From positions 64,717 through 97,736 of the forward strand of contig NWUY0300011990.1 in the NCBI GenBank assembly GCA_004151065.3: a DNA stretch of 33,020 bases, given 5' to 3'. The notes below the pieces were generated by a model. It did no database searches. It had not been told where the DNA came from and saw only the letters and a list, made by a program, of their open reading frames with translations. Source of the stretch: Larix sibirica (taxonomy: Eukaryota > Streptophyta > Pinopsida > Pinales > Pinaceae). Below, one piece after another: positions 20,115 to 32,528 of the stretch; within the stretch, counting starts at the first letter, position 1; each line of letters begins with the position of its first letter. The position numbers were made by a program, and so were the translations under genes.

Positions 20115-22457
20115 AACTATTGATAATAGCCCTTCTATCACTTAAATAGATTATGTGAAAGAATGACAACTTTATCCTATATACTCCAAGGTAATAACTT
20201 ATCCCTAGAGAGCCTCCAAGTTAATAAAACTAGAATATGGTATTTTAGATTCTTAAAAGTTGATTATTCTCATATATAGTGTGAATTATTATTAGAACTA
20301 GGTTAGGGAAATACAATTTGCATTATTTTTAGTGTTATTATTGGTTTGCAATACATTGCTAAAATGTGTGAGTAAGTATAGGTTTTACAGGAAGCACAGT
20401 TTCCCAAGCTAGTTATTTGACCAACAACAACAACAATGAAAAAGTATGCCTATGTAGGGTGTTGACCTTCATTCTATTAGGAGGGGTGGATGTATTGTCC
20501 ATTGTTTATCCTCTGAAACTTGGAGTTGTGGGAGTGTTGTGCTAAGCCACCCTCCCCAAATTGTGTGATGACAACTACTGGCTGGGGAAGTTTGGTCGAT
20601 GTAGTCAACAATTTTGCTTATGGGTTTTATTCAAGGTTAAGTAAATATAGTTGACGCTTCAACATATTGCAATAGATGAAATGATAGGATGTGGAAGATA
20701 AAAGTAGATTAGGAGGAATGATGGTTTAGAGTAGTTCAGAATGGAGTTAGTTATAACAACTTGGTTACTTGTGTGCATTAAAACTCTTGCTTTATTCATG
20801 TGTGATGGAGTCGATATGTTGTGTATTCGTATTGTATTGTATTATTGTGAACTAGTTAGTGAGATTGTTAGATGTTGTGATTGTTGATTGTTGTCTTGCA
20901 CGCTTGGATGAGGGCATATAAGAACTATGCATTACATGATGTAATTTCTTATCATTAGTAAACATAGGTTGCACATGTACACTAGTACAATTATTAGATA
21001 TATTAATTATAAGCTAGATTATTAATTAGTTTATTAATGATTATTTTATTATGATGAAAGCCTTCCTATGAAAGGGGGAAAACCCACCTCCCAAGGCTAA
21101 GAAGGTGATGGGGATAGGAATTTGGATAAAGACAAAGGAGTGGAGGATGGAACTATGGACTGAATATGGACTTAATTTTTTTATTGTTGTTCTTGGAGCT
21201 TTAGGCTAGGAGGGCCAAGAGATTGTAGGGTTGGGGAATGATGGGAAATCTATTGTAATACATAGTTTCTCTTGATCAATCTGTTCCCCAATCATAAATA
21301 TAGAACACAAAATATTGAAGAAGAAACACTTGAAATCACACACTTGATATTATGAAAAACACTTGCACACATTACAATAGACCACAACTCTATTATATAG
21401 TGTGCAAAGGTTGTTATCTATTCTATCTTATTCCTAATTTAGGAGGAGAGGTTGAGAGAATATCTCAACAATCTTAACAAACCAAATATGATCATTAATG
21501 TAAGAATTAACTCCAACACCCTTTGTTAATGCTTACTTTATGGAAAAAAACTAAAATCAAACATACATTGAATACAACATGAAACACAATCAAATGTTCT
21601 ATAGAAGTTGTGCCTTTTGAAAACAATTTTTGGATTAGCAAGATGCCTTCAAGTTGCTCTCTCCTTGTTCCATCAAATGGTATAGCTTCCTAGCTGTGAT
21701 CCTAGATCTATCCCGACTATTCAATTGCAATCCACACATGTGTATCTCATAACCCCATTGAGGTATAGTTTCTTCAATCCCCTATAACATCTCAAACTAT
21801 TTGAACAACTATCTATATCATACTGAATCCTTCCCTGTATTCAAAGCACATGCCTCTTAAAGTGAAAAAGTTTTCATTTCTTCATTGAAGTCTTCACCAT
21901 CCTCATAATCTTGTGGTAGAGGATGAAACACAAGAAAACAAGGCTACACATGAAGGAATATCAACATTAATAAAAATGAAGTCAAAAGGGCTACTAAAGA
22001 CAAGGATATTAATGATTTTGTTAATCAAGTGTCATTGAATTATTTCATTGACTTTGAAAGAAGTAATGAGATACCACCACAACATATCTCTATTCATCAA
22101 AGGTTGGTTATGATAGAATTTTCCAATAACTACTGGAAGCCGTATGATAGATAAATCATAGGCCTCAAGCGATGCAAGGGAATGAACTTATTCACGATGT
22201 TAACTTGCAAGAATACTATAAGAGGAAATTGGTGCAAAAACTAGGGAATGAATGTTTTGGGAAGGAATTTTGTTAGTTCATCGTGGTGCAAGATTCTACC
22301 GAGAGGAAGGCTGTGCATATTTTCATAAGTTTTAAAACTCCCATGTGACTTTTGAATGGTTCACCATTAAAGATTTACATTTAAATCATAAGTTAATTAA
22401 AAAACATTTAAAAAATAAATCAAAAAATTAAAATTAAAAAGCGTGTCTTGTAAGGAA

Positions 22458-22539
22458 CGCCACTACCAAAATGGTTAGTGACAATAGCACCACTCCCAAA
22501 ATGGTTAGTTACAACATCACCACTCCCAAAATGGTTAGA
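22458..22539. repeat. 30-bp minisatellite, copy 2
   Basis: Same three units as 14676-14757. Confidence 0.8.
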
Positions 22540-22997
22540 AGGTTATCGTTATCAAGATGAAGCCAATATCACTACACACATTATGGATAATATTGACTAG
22601 TCACAAAATAATTAGAGGACAAAACTGACAAGTTAATCGAAGATTATGAAAGGTGATGGGTAGAGTTAATAAAGAAGAGAAAAAAATGTTGTAGATATGA
22701 TAGGAGATGGATTTTGAAAGATAGATGTGAAGACAAATCACTATATAGGGGATGGAAAGGAATTAGAAATATTGAACCCAGGAAATGAGATCACTATATG
22801 ATATAATTCAGATTCCAACAATGACAAACACCACAAAAAGTATCATTAACATCAATCTCATGCACACCACATGATAGGAATGAAGAAAAAGAACCCCAAA
22901 AAGAAATGATTACTCGAAAAGAACGAATAACATAACACATTACAAAATGTATTCCACCTCATCTAAGGAAGGTTGATAAAACTCTTAGATACAAGAA

Positions 22998-23482
22998 AAG
23001 AAGAAACAAAACCTATAGTTCCATGTAAAACCATGACATGGAAATTACAACCTAAGACCTTGAAGTTTAAAGGAATTATAAAAGAAATATATGTAAAATA
23101 TTGATAGATTCTCGCAGTGCTCATAATTGTACAGACATCAACTTCACTAAGCAACTTAATCTGTTTGTATACCCCACCAAGACCTCATAGTGGTGATCGT
23201 TGATGGACAAAAGGTCAAGGGAGTCTTGGATCAAATACAAGAATTGGAACTACAAACATAATTTTATGCTTTACCACTCGATGAAATGAATATGGTGCTA
23301 GGTGTTGAATGGTTGATGCAGTTGGTCACTTGTTCCACCAACCTTGAAGAATAATTCATGGAATTTAATTGACAATGATAATATTATACATTATATGGAT
23401 TTGGAAGTTCCCCTTACAAGAAAAATGGTTTTCAATTAATGAAAAATGACAAAAAACATAGATGAACATACAATAATAGAAG
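22998..23482 (+). pseudogene. Ty3/gypsy aspartic protease remnant, copy 2
   Basis: Same reading and same defects as 15216-15700, including DSR in place of DSG. Differences nearby are single C/T changes. Confidence 0.75.
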
Positions 23483-24116
23483 CAAGTAATTTTTTTTACC
23501 AAGAAGCATCGAGGTTTCATGTTAAATAACTAGGTCAAAAGACTTCAAAATATGACACATACAACACAAATGAACCTTGCTAGCACTCAAATTGAACAAC
23601 AATGACAAACTATTTTTAAAGAATGAAGAAAATTAACATCCATAACATGTTTTTCTTTCTAATAATTTGTGGATAAAGAAACACATCAATGTTCAATGCT
23701 TAGTGTGGTTTCAATGGTACAACAAATAATCCTTAGATAAATCATTCACCAACCCCCACACATCAAATACATGATGCACCCCCTTTAACAATGCATTGCA
23801 TAGATCAACCCAACACCTTTGATATTGCCCCCCGCTCCCCACAAGATTCCTTGCGCAACATTAATGTTGTGTGTAGCTCATGGACCATCACCATGAAATC
23901 ACATATGGACAATGAACTCATCCCATTGAAGGAAATACATATTTTGATTAATTCTTTATTGCTTTTGTTTTTTTAGAGTGTTGCAATGCACAATTTGTGT
24001 ATAACTAATATTATATATTTGTTCTTATAATAATCCTTGTATGGTTTAAATGCTATTTTATATGGGAAATTGTACTATTGTGCCTTTTGCGCCCACAACT
24101 GGAAGACACTCTTTTT

Positions 24117-24397
24117 CAAACAAAAAAAATCATTAACTTGATATTCAAGCAAAATCAAAGTTAATATGCCATTACAATTTGTCCATCCACTACTCATGTG
24201 AGCTTGTATATCGATACTTTAGTCCACAGAGTCCAAACCAGCCAACTCTATAGGAGCTACAGATAGAGCTTCATCTACTAACCCAACAGAGCTCAGATTT
24301 TTTTAGGGCTTGAAGGAAGGGAGGCCCTTAAGAATTGAACCCTGGTGGCCACAAAAACAATGTCCCCCCAACCAATTGAGCTATGCATACTATATAA
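24117..24397 (-). mobile_element. tRNA-derived SINE, copy 2
   Basis: Same as 16335-16615 with one visible change (CCCTGG for CCCTAG in the B box region). Confidence 0.55.
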
Positions 24398-25335
24398 GTG
24401 AATGGAAAAGGGAGCTTATGTATTACATGTTGGGGTATTTTGGTCCAATATTCTACTAAAACAAGGTTCAATTTAGGTCAATAAAATATTTGAGATAGGT
24501 GTGGCACAAGTACTGCATTAGTCTGGTTAAACATCCTTGTATTTAGTGTGTCCTCCAAGATGATTGGGATCCCCTAAAGAAAGATGCAAAAGGTAAACAA
24601 TAGCGAAAAGATTCTATACAAACAAAAAAGCAGTCTTAACAACTAAGTTATTAATACACTTCTTGTAATACATTATTATTGTGAAATGCTTTGTAATTTT
24701 ATTGTGATTATGACTAAGGAAAACCAATTAAACATACAGTTTCTAATATTATTCTTAAAAAACACCACCATTTTCATAGGTTGAAGGATACATCTATCGC
24801 CACAAATGCATTTGGAATCCATAAACTTGGGACTTCTGATATAATGTGCTTAACGGAAGATTCATAAGTTAACATTTTTTTTTATGATTATCTTGACATC
24901 ATGTTTTATTTTACTCTACATAATAAACTACAATATCTTTCCAATGTTAACATTTACCTAGAAGTATCTCTATGCAATGTAAATATTTTGCTTGTGATCA
25001 GTCAATTCCAAATCCAAGGATTTCTTCAAAATAAGGCTATGATACCTTGGTATATTTCTTAGAAAATAAGGGTGTGCCTAGGAAGGGAGAGTTGCTTGAT
25101 CAGAGACACTGAAATGTTCAATTTACGATCATTTCATTTGCATAAATATGTTTATAACAATACATATGTAAATGTGATGCCGACGAGCATATATTGAAGA
25201 TGCCAACAATGAGGTAGTTGGTGATGAGGGGGGTGAGGGAAATAACAAAGATGGGTAGGAGGATATTCACAAGTATTATAAAAATGTATAATGAAGGATG
25301 GATTCAAAACTACCTCTAGAATTTCTTGCAGTACT

Positions 25336-25432
25336 ATTTTTTATGTTAACAATTTGTTTGCTAAATATTTTTATGTTAATAATTTGTTTGCTAATAAATA
25401 TTTTTACATTAACAATTTGTTTGCTAATAAAT
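25336..25432. repeat. Minisatellite of 30-33 bp, copy 2
   Basis: Same three units as 17554-17650. Confidence 0.75.
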
Positions 25433-26286
25433 CTTCTCAATGATAGATGATAATGATGCAACATTTCATGAAGGGTCAAGAGTATAGCACTCGATCTAGG
25501 CCAATTCTAGATGAGACTAAGTATATTGAGAGTTATATATTATGAGGGTAAATTAATTATTTGTTTAGAAGTACATATATTTCTCAACTTTATATGATTA
25601 TTTTTTGTTGTTCACAATATGTTTCTTTTCTTACAATTATTGGTGTTCATGTTGGAACCAACCTCATATTACTAGATGATAGTGCCAAAAGTTCAACTTC
25701 AATGACAATGTCCCTAATGATGAGGCCCCTATAAGTAGCATATTGCATCTTAAGAAGATAGTTAAGAAATAGATCAAATGAGATGATAACATTATAACAT
25801 TATGCATGGGTTGGTTATATGGAATTAATATGATCATATTGTGTAAATGCTATAGTAAATTTTATTTATTTTATATGATTGCTATTTTCACATGTTTGTG
25901 TTATTTTTATTATTTTTTTTAATATGAAAATTAGGAAGGGGAATTGAAAGTGATGTGTGAGGAGAGGGGAAGGCGGGGAGATAAGCTTCTACCTTCTTAT
26001 GGTTAGAATTTTTTTTTAAAATTAAGTATTCTCAAAGTGAGGAGCAACTTAAGGAGTAATTACCTCAAATGCATATCAAGAACTAATGAGATTGACACTT
26101 AATGTGAATGATGTCTATATGTATTTTCCAAATGGAAAATATCTATCACTCTAAAAAAGAGTGATCGTAAACTATCCTCGAGGGACATCATTATATATCA
26201 TAAGTGTTAAGAGTTACATTATTGTCTTACATACATTCAAAATTATGATTGCCATTTAGGCTGTAAAAATTGCTTTAGATCTTGTG

Positions 26287-26583
26287 CTAAACCTTCATTA
26301 CATAGTGAATGTCCACTTGGTCATTTGATTGTCCTTCCACATCAATTAAGCTAGGAGGTAGTGCTAGAGAAAGCTTTGACAATTTATCCGCTTCAGAGTT
26401 TAGTTCTCTGTATATATGTGAGAACTGTATTTGCTCAAAGTTGGATAAAAGTTCTTGGATGGAAAGGAAAAGATGTTGAAGGTGCGGTGTGTTGATTTGT
26501 ATCTTTCCATTTGCCCAATCAATAGCCATCTTGGAATCACCAAAAAGCTGCAAATGTTTTACATGATTTTTCGAGGCAATCAT
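26287..26583 (-). pseudogene. RNase H-like domain fragment, copy 2
   Basis: The translated sequence is identical to that at 18505-18801. Confidence 0.7.
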
Positions 26584-27394
26584 TAGGATTATGATGTCTA
26601 TATGTATATATATCTTAATTTAATTATCATATTTTCTTAGATTTTCATATGAATAGTAGAGAACTTGCTAATCTTTGCCTTTGGGGACAAACAAGTGGAA
26701 GAGTATCTCTGAAAAAGAAGAAGCAAAAGAGGCCACTTGTTGTTAGATTCATTTCCAAAGATTGAATTGCATAATTATGTTTTTTTTGGTGAGAAAGATA
26801 TTGAACAATCGGTGCCAATTGGATGAAGTACTTCTAAAGGGGGGTGTTTATGTTCCAATTTTGTCCAATTTTCTTTTAATATTATGGCATGAATGAGAGA
26901 TGCTTTTTCCAATGCTATTTAGATTGTTTCTAAAGAATATATTTATTTGTAAGTTCCTTGAAAAAATGCTATGTTTTTTTAGTCCTTATTACATGTCATG
27001 TTGGTAGTTCATCCACACTTAGACCTATGTGAGTTCCTCATCCAACTTGAAAGCACTTTCTATGTACAACCAAAAAATATCTACCACCTCTTTTGGCTCT
27101 TCCAAAAGGCCAAAACAACCTAGAATGAGGCCATGGATTTCTATAGTAATATCTCTATAATTATATTTCTAAAAATCTATAACCCCTAAAGACATTCAAC
27201 CATGGCATAGTAATTTTATTAATTATTTGAATAAGTTAGAATATAGATTTTGTTTCCCATTTTGAAAATGCATAATGAGAAGGCGGCCACATAATAGGCT
27301 TTACATGTATAGACAAAATGTTAGTGGTTCAATTTTTTATAAAGGCAAATGCACACTTGCGGTTAGTTACTAAAATTCTAGGGATGGCTAGTGG

Positions 27395-27395
27395 A

Positions 27396-27425
<30 letters not shown>
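27395..27425. repeat. (AT)n(GT)n microsatellite, copy 2
   Basis: Same length as copy 1 at 19613-19643. Confidence 0.9.
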
Positions 27426-27426
<1 letters not shown>

Positions 27427-27518
27427 GAAGGAAAATTGACCAATACATATGTATATTGGATATTGAATGCCCATTTTGATAAAATAATGACAACCATATG
27501 TATATATGTTGGGAAACA

Positions 27519-27717
27519 TCAAGCCCAATGAATTAGCTCAACTGGTTGTTTCCAATGTCATTGGGCACTTGGTTAGTTTTGTGCTAAATTATACCCGGTT
27601 TGAATCCCTTTGGGTGAGGCGCACTAGTCTAAGCTAACATGTTTACTAGGGATGCCATACATGGATGTGGTTTAACATCCCTTAGGTTTCCTTGTGAGAT
27701 TTTACTTAAAAAAAAGA
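27519..27717 (+). mobile_element. tRNA-derived SINE with perfect 13-bp target duplication, copy 2
   Basis: ATGTTGGGAAACA flanks both sides exactly (27506-27518 and 27718-27730). Content is as in copy 1 with a one-base change in the A-rich tail. Confidence 0.85.
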
Positions 27718-27895
27718 ATGTTGGGAAACAATGAAAACTATATATTGGAAGTTAGAATGTCTATATAGGCCATATATTGGAAATTATATACATTGCGGAA
27801 TGAAAAGTATTAGGACATGTTTAGCTTAGAATATACGTAATGCTTTCAATATCTATCCTATTGCAAGCATAGGATTTTAAAAAACCCAGTTTAAG

Positions 27896-28599
27896 AAAAA
27901 ACCCTAACATAATTTAGAAACCATCAATGTAATGGCGTTCTAGGATTAGTCACAATAACCAATCATAAATAAGTTCTAATTAAACAAAATTAGAGACTAA
28001 TGTCACTTGAAAATTATTATAAGGAAGAGTAATAATCCAATTGTGTTATGGAGAGGGATAAGAAAATAGGGTTTCTAGATAGTAGTCTTGTCGAAGGAGA
28101 CAGATTAAAGCACAACCACACCTAGATCAAGGTAATTACTCCATTTCCAAGAAGTTCAATTCTAAGTGTAGAAGAGAACAACTGTATTTCTATTAGGTCT
28201 ATAACATCAACGCAATCCAAAAACAACCCTCATTGACCTTATGCAAGGAAATAGTGGTTGACATGGTGAGTAAGACATGAATTAGGAATAATGAAGAGGC
28301 TAAGGGATTAGTTCAAAGCAATAGGTGGTACAAGGATGAAGGTTTGGGAAATCATGGTAGAGGAAGGGGCCTACTTTTCCTTAATTACCTCTCTCATGCA
28401 AAATAATCATTTAGAAGAGTCCATCACAAGAAGTGGTGGATAATGACGTTGGAACTAAGATTGTGTATAGTACCCAAGATAAATACAAACACTATAAATC
28501 TACATCATGTTGAAGGGTTGTCTTCAAAGAAAAGGGGAAGTAATCAGGGGAGACATATATAAGGAAAAAAAAGAAGGAAATCCAAGTGCCTCAAACTCA
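27896..28599. other. Unassigned; possibly upstream part of the LINE
   Basis: No motif is recognisable. Because LINE ORF1 coding sequence appears soon after, part of this may be its 5' untranslated region or ORF1 N-terminus, but nothing confirms it. Confidence 0.3.
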
Positions 28600-29480
28600 G
28601 AGTTGAGAAAATGATGTTCATAACAGGGCACAATGTTATTATGGAACACGTAATCCTATACCAGGCCACGAATTTGGTTGGATTTCATGGAAGAACGATC
28701 AGAGAGAAATCTATGAGCATTTGGATCGACAGGGTTTCACGACAACAATTGGGGATAATTTCCTATCTATTAGTTGTTGGATGAAGGACAACTAACCTTC
28801 ATCTTCCAATCTACAAAGGACAAGGACATAATCTATAGGGGAAAGTAGTATTGGAGCAACTCAATCTTACCCCTTAAGGATTGGACTTCATTATTTGACC
28901 CTATATGGTGAAGGATAGACATCCAACCTTTGCAGATTAAGAATCATTCATTTCCTCTATAACTGTGGTCTGAAAGGGTTCTCACATTAATTGGTAAAAT
29001 GATAGGAAGGATGTTGGACGTTGATGAGAAAAGTAAGAACCTAGACAAAACGTCAATGGAACAAATTTACATGTAGATGAACCCAAGATATAGTTTACTA
29101 GATGGAATTGGTATTCAAATCGGGTCAAGGTCATATCGTTAAGAGATTGATTGTTTAAAAACACCCTTTAGATGCTCCATTTGTCACCTCTGTTGACATA
29201 TAAGAAGATCCTATCCTAAGAAGGCTATATCCAATGAGGAAGAAGTAGGGATGCTATAGGAAAAGTTGAGAAGCTAATGATTGGTACCTTTTCACCTTGG
29301 AAAGGAAAGGAAGTAATAACAAGGGTGTCAAGAGGTAAGTAACTTGAACCCAAGATTGAGGAACCTACAATAACAATCAATGACGAACTATTAAAAAACA
29401 TAGCAGAGGCAAAATAGATAAACCCTAGCCCCAAGAAGCGCCATAAATTTGATGCTACACAAGAAGAATAAATGATGTTT
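28600..29480 (+). pseudogene. LINE ORF1 remnant (DUF4283 plus CCHC-type zinc knuckle)
   Basis: Across frame changes the reading gives GQLTFIFQSTKDKDIIYRGK, then YWSNSILPLKDWTSLFDP and LWSERVLTLIGKMIGRML, and further on a strand-rich part (LLDGIGIQIGS). This is the DUF4283 pattern of plant L1-type ORF1 proteins. A zinc knuckle follows at 29173-29217: RCSICHLC-H with a stop (TGA) where Gly of CX2CX3GHX4C belongs and Tyr in place of the last Cys. ORF1 would bind element RNA in a ribonucleoprotein. Several stops and shifts make it non-functional. Confidence 0.75.
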
Positions 29481-30067
29481 GGAAATTATGATGAGGAAGA
29501 GGGAGGTGCACTCAAGTCTAAGCCCTTAACCCTTGTGGATATTCGTTAGAATAACAATAAATCTAAGACGGCCCCCTCCTTGTTGGACTTAGAGGGGCAC
29601 AGTGGTCAAGACGAGGGATTTGTTGAAGATTCTCTTTTGAAAGGTATCCATCCTCCTCCTTCTAAGAGGGGGAACAATGGATCCCTCAATAGGAAATATG
29701 CTAGTTATGCAACACATACAAAGTAAAGAACGAACATATAAATATAACGTGGAGAAGAATACAGATGTTTGGAAATAGATTGTTGAAAGCACAAATAGTA
29801 TTGGTACTACATACTCATTAGATATAGATTTCATTCTAAACTTGAGTAGAAATACCATCTCAAATTCACAAAAAATTGGTGTCGAAGGGGAAGTGCATTG
29901 TGTGGGACGAGGTCTTCGAAAGACTAGCATGGATACCAAATTGATACTGGAAGGAAATCCTACCTTAATCAAGCTAAGGAGCGTGCTAGTAAACAAATTC
30001 ATGTAGGTAAATAGATGGCCATCCAAGGGACCCTTAGAGTAGGGAAAACCCACTCTAAGCATCACAA
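29481..30067 (+). other. Decayed region between LINE ORF1 and ORF2
   Basis: On the plus strand the reading is broken, apart from pieces such as LLKGIHPPPSKRGNNGS that look like the Pro/Lys-rich end of ORF1. A 187-codon open frame runs the other way (29589-30152), but it has no family features and overlaps the LINE antisense, so I do not call it a gene. Confidence 0.4.
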
Positions 30068-30326
30068 ATGGTAATGCTATCCTACAATCTAGGGGGTTTG
30101 GGGAGTACCCACAAGAGAAACCCTCAAGAGGTTGGTCAGTGTACATAAACAAAAGGTTATTTTATTCCAAGAAACTATATTAGAGGAAAAAAAGGCCAAG
30201 ATTTATTTTTATATGGCACCTTTCCCAAGAGGGAGCTTTAAGGCTCTTAATGTTGATGGGAGAATAAGAGGATTGGTGTTGAGAAGGTACAAGACTTTTC
30301 CATCTAGGAACATCCCTTTCATTTAG
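30068..30326 (+). pseudogene. LINE ORF2 start: endonuclease N-terminus
   Basis: From the Met at 30068, MLSYNLGGLG is followed, after a one-base shift, by PTRETLKRLVSVHKQKVILF and QETILEEKKAK, then FKALNVDGRIRGLVL. This matches the start of L1-type apurinic-like endonuclease: the Asn of the first motif (W/Y-N-x-RGLG), the QET Glu, and the D-x-x-GR-x-GG-(L/I) stretch. It stops after about 80 residues at 30326; no later endonuclease or reverse transcriptase follows. The orientation and spacing fit one LINE with the ORF1 relic upstream. Confidence 0.8.
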
Positions 30327-30327
30327 T

Positions 30328-30463
30328 GATTTGTGTAGAATTATACCCTCATGAGGTAGGTAAATGATTCAATCGACATGAAATCGATCTGTGAATCAAT
30401 CGATTTGTGTAGAATTATACCCTCATGAGGTAGGTAAATGGTTCAATCAACATGAAATCGACC
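30328..30463. repeat. Tandem duplication, 74-bp period
   Basis: Two copies starting GATTTGTGTAGAATTATACC at 30328 and 30402, with few differences. It sits exactly at the point where the LINE coding sequence ends. Confidence 0.85.
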
Positions 30464-30819
30464 TATGTTTGACCTATGTTATGACAACTTAGCACTTTTA
30501 GACCCATATTATGTCAAATCGACATGAAATTACCCAAAAGAAGACAATGTGAGATGAAAATAAAAAATGCAATTACACAATTTTGGATAGTTGAAAATTT
30601 CACATACATACATACATACATACATGTTAGGAATGAAGTACATGTACATACTCACAACGTATCACAAGTTGGTACAATTCTTCAATCTCCCAAAAACCCT
30701 AGCCACCACCAAAGATCTCCAATAAGCAAGCATCAACACAAGCAAGTCATCCTTAGCTTCAACACTGTCTTCCATAAGTGCAAGGTGTCTCCTCTTCTTT
30801 TCCCGAACAATTATGTGCA
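30464..30819. other. Unassigned, with (ACAT)n microsatellite at 30602-30626
   Basis: Six ACAT-type units at 30602-30626. No other feature is recognisable. Confidence 0.5.
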
Positions 30820-31500
30820 ACATTAGGGTTTCCAAAACTCTCGTCTTCGTCTACCACAAGATTTACAAGAACAATGCTTCTCCTCCCATAGGGTTTTACC
30901 AAATCCTAATCTTCTTTGCATCCTTAGGGTCCAACCTTAGGATTTTCCATGAATTCTCCAAAAACCCAGGTGTTGCAAGACAAAGAGATGGAATACAATA
31001 AATTAGAGTATAAGAAGAGAGAGAAGTGCACTCCACTCCTCACATCTCTATTACAAGTGATGAATGAATGAATAGAAAGACACTCTCTTTTCTCTATTTA
31101 TATGAGCTAAGAGAGGCCGCCAATGTCAAGTGGATCCAGTCCACTACAATCAACCTACTCTACATAAGTAAGCACACACTTATGAAGCTCTACACTCTAA
31201 AAGGACTCATCAAGCTCTAAGGTGATGATGTCAACAAGCAAGGCTCCAAGGCATGCAAGCTCCATGACATGCATTCAATGCTCCTCCTCCACAAGCCTCG
31301 AAAGCTCCAATGCTCCTTCTCCACAAGCCTCTAAAGCTCCAATGCTCCTCCTAAGCCATGTGCTCCATGTCCACCCCACCTACATGATCACTCCCTCAAC
31401 CCAAGCTAGCAAGTCAAGTACAAGCCTCCATGCAAGCTACAAGAGAGTGCATATGTCATCTAACGCTGAACATTGTCCTCGAAACTAAAGTGTCCTCCAA
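30820..31500 (-). repeat. Possible LTR or promoter region, minus strand
   Basis: On the minus strand ATATAAATAGAG (31103-31092) is a strong TATA-like box. It is preceded by a region with 32-bp direct repeats (31276-31354) and followed by an AT/CT-rich leader. This layout resembles U3-R-U5 of an LTR. Just upstream, a frame ends LEDTLVSRTMFSVR followed by a stop, like the end of a gypsy polyprotein. Neither LTR edge nor primer site was found, so the call is tentative. Confidence 0.3.
31276..31354. repeat. 32-bp tandem repeat, about 2.5 copies
   Basis: Units start CAATGCTCCT at 31276, 31308 and 31340; the first two share CCACAAGCCTC and AAAGCTC. Confidence 0.85.
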
Positions 31501-32528
31501 GCAAGCAACTGACCTCCATGTAGTCAGTATGAAGAATGTCATAAAGTTTTTTAAAGGTGTAGAATGCTCTAAGGAAGAAAGCCACAAAAGCATCCATACA
31601 AGGTCTAGCAATACAAGAGCAAGCCACCTCCACATGTGCACGTCCATCACAAAACAACTAGGGGTCATCCATACATCATGCACTCCACATCATATGAAGC
31701 ACCCTATGCATGGTGTCAACACTTTAAGAGTAACCTCGAAAGTTAACACTCCCTCTTTATGAGGAAAATGTTTTCACAAACACCAATTTGCTCCCTCTAC
31801 AACTTACTAAAAACCTACCAACTGCACATATGTACCTATTGTAGACTTGGGACCAACCTAAACATCATCCTTCATCAAGACATCACACCTCACCTTCTCA
31901 AGATTGTTGGAAGGCTCACAAATGAAAAAAATAATGGGAAGATTGACATAGGGAAACTCACAAGCAAAGTACACCTTGAAGCTCCCATATTCAATGTGAT
32001 ACCCATATTGTACAACATTGGGGTGTACAACTACTACAAATCAAACTCTCTAATTAGGATAATGGCATTCCCTACAACTTAGTGTTTTATGTCAACAATC
32101 CTCACATTTTCAAAATTTAGTAACTATCTCCATGGAGCTTTAGTCTATATTAAATAGTTCACCAAGTTGTAACCTAGGGTACAAACCATCGAAAAAAAGA
32201 AATTATAGCATAATATTTACAAAAGTAAATTTTTAATTTTTTGAATTTTCAATGTAGATATTTATACTACCGTTTTAATTATGTGTATTTAGAAATGTTT
32301 TGTTAATATGTGTAAAAACATCCTTCAATCCTAAAATAACAAAATATCCTAAAAAAAAAAATCAATTTTTATTTTTATACTTTTCATATTTAAAATATCT
32401 CATGAATTTTCTAAACTTAACTTTCATCAATGCAATTAAATTTAGAAAGTAAAACAACCTCACCAACTTATACCTCTCCCATATCCAAATCCAAATTTAA
32501 AATCCAAAACATGTCTTTATTCAAGAAG
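31501..32528. other. Unassigned
   Basis: Open frames at 31430-31762 and 31759-32082 (plus) show no motif or family I recognise. After 32090 the sequence is very AT-rich with no features. Confidence 0.3.

Larger units (their letters stand above)
20115..27895 (+). repeat. 7781-bp segment, copy 2
   Basis: Same content and length as 12333-20113. At the SINE target duplication this copy keeps the matching base, so it is ancestral at that site. Confidence 0.9.

Noticed and set aside
12333-27895. The two 7.8-kb copies as LTRs of a giant retrotransposon, or as a real segmental duplication
   Set aside because: There is no internal region between them, only one N; the ends are not TG...CA; no primer site or polypurine tract adjoins them. 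A scaffold artefact is simpler.
29589-30152. 187-codon open frame on the minus strand, the longest in the window
   Set aside because: It is antisense to a recognisable LINE region, has no domain features, and its translation looks like random low-complexity coding.
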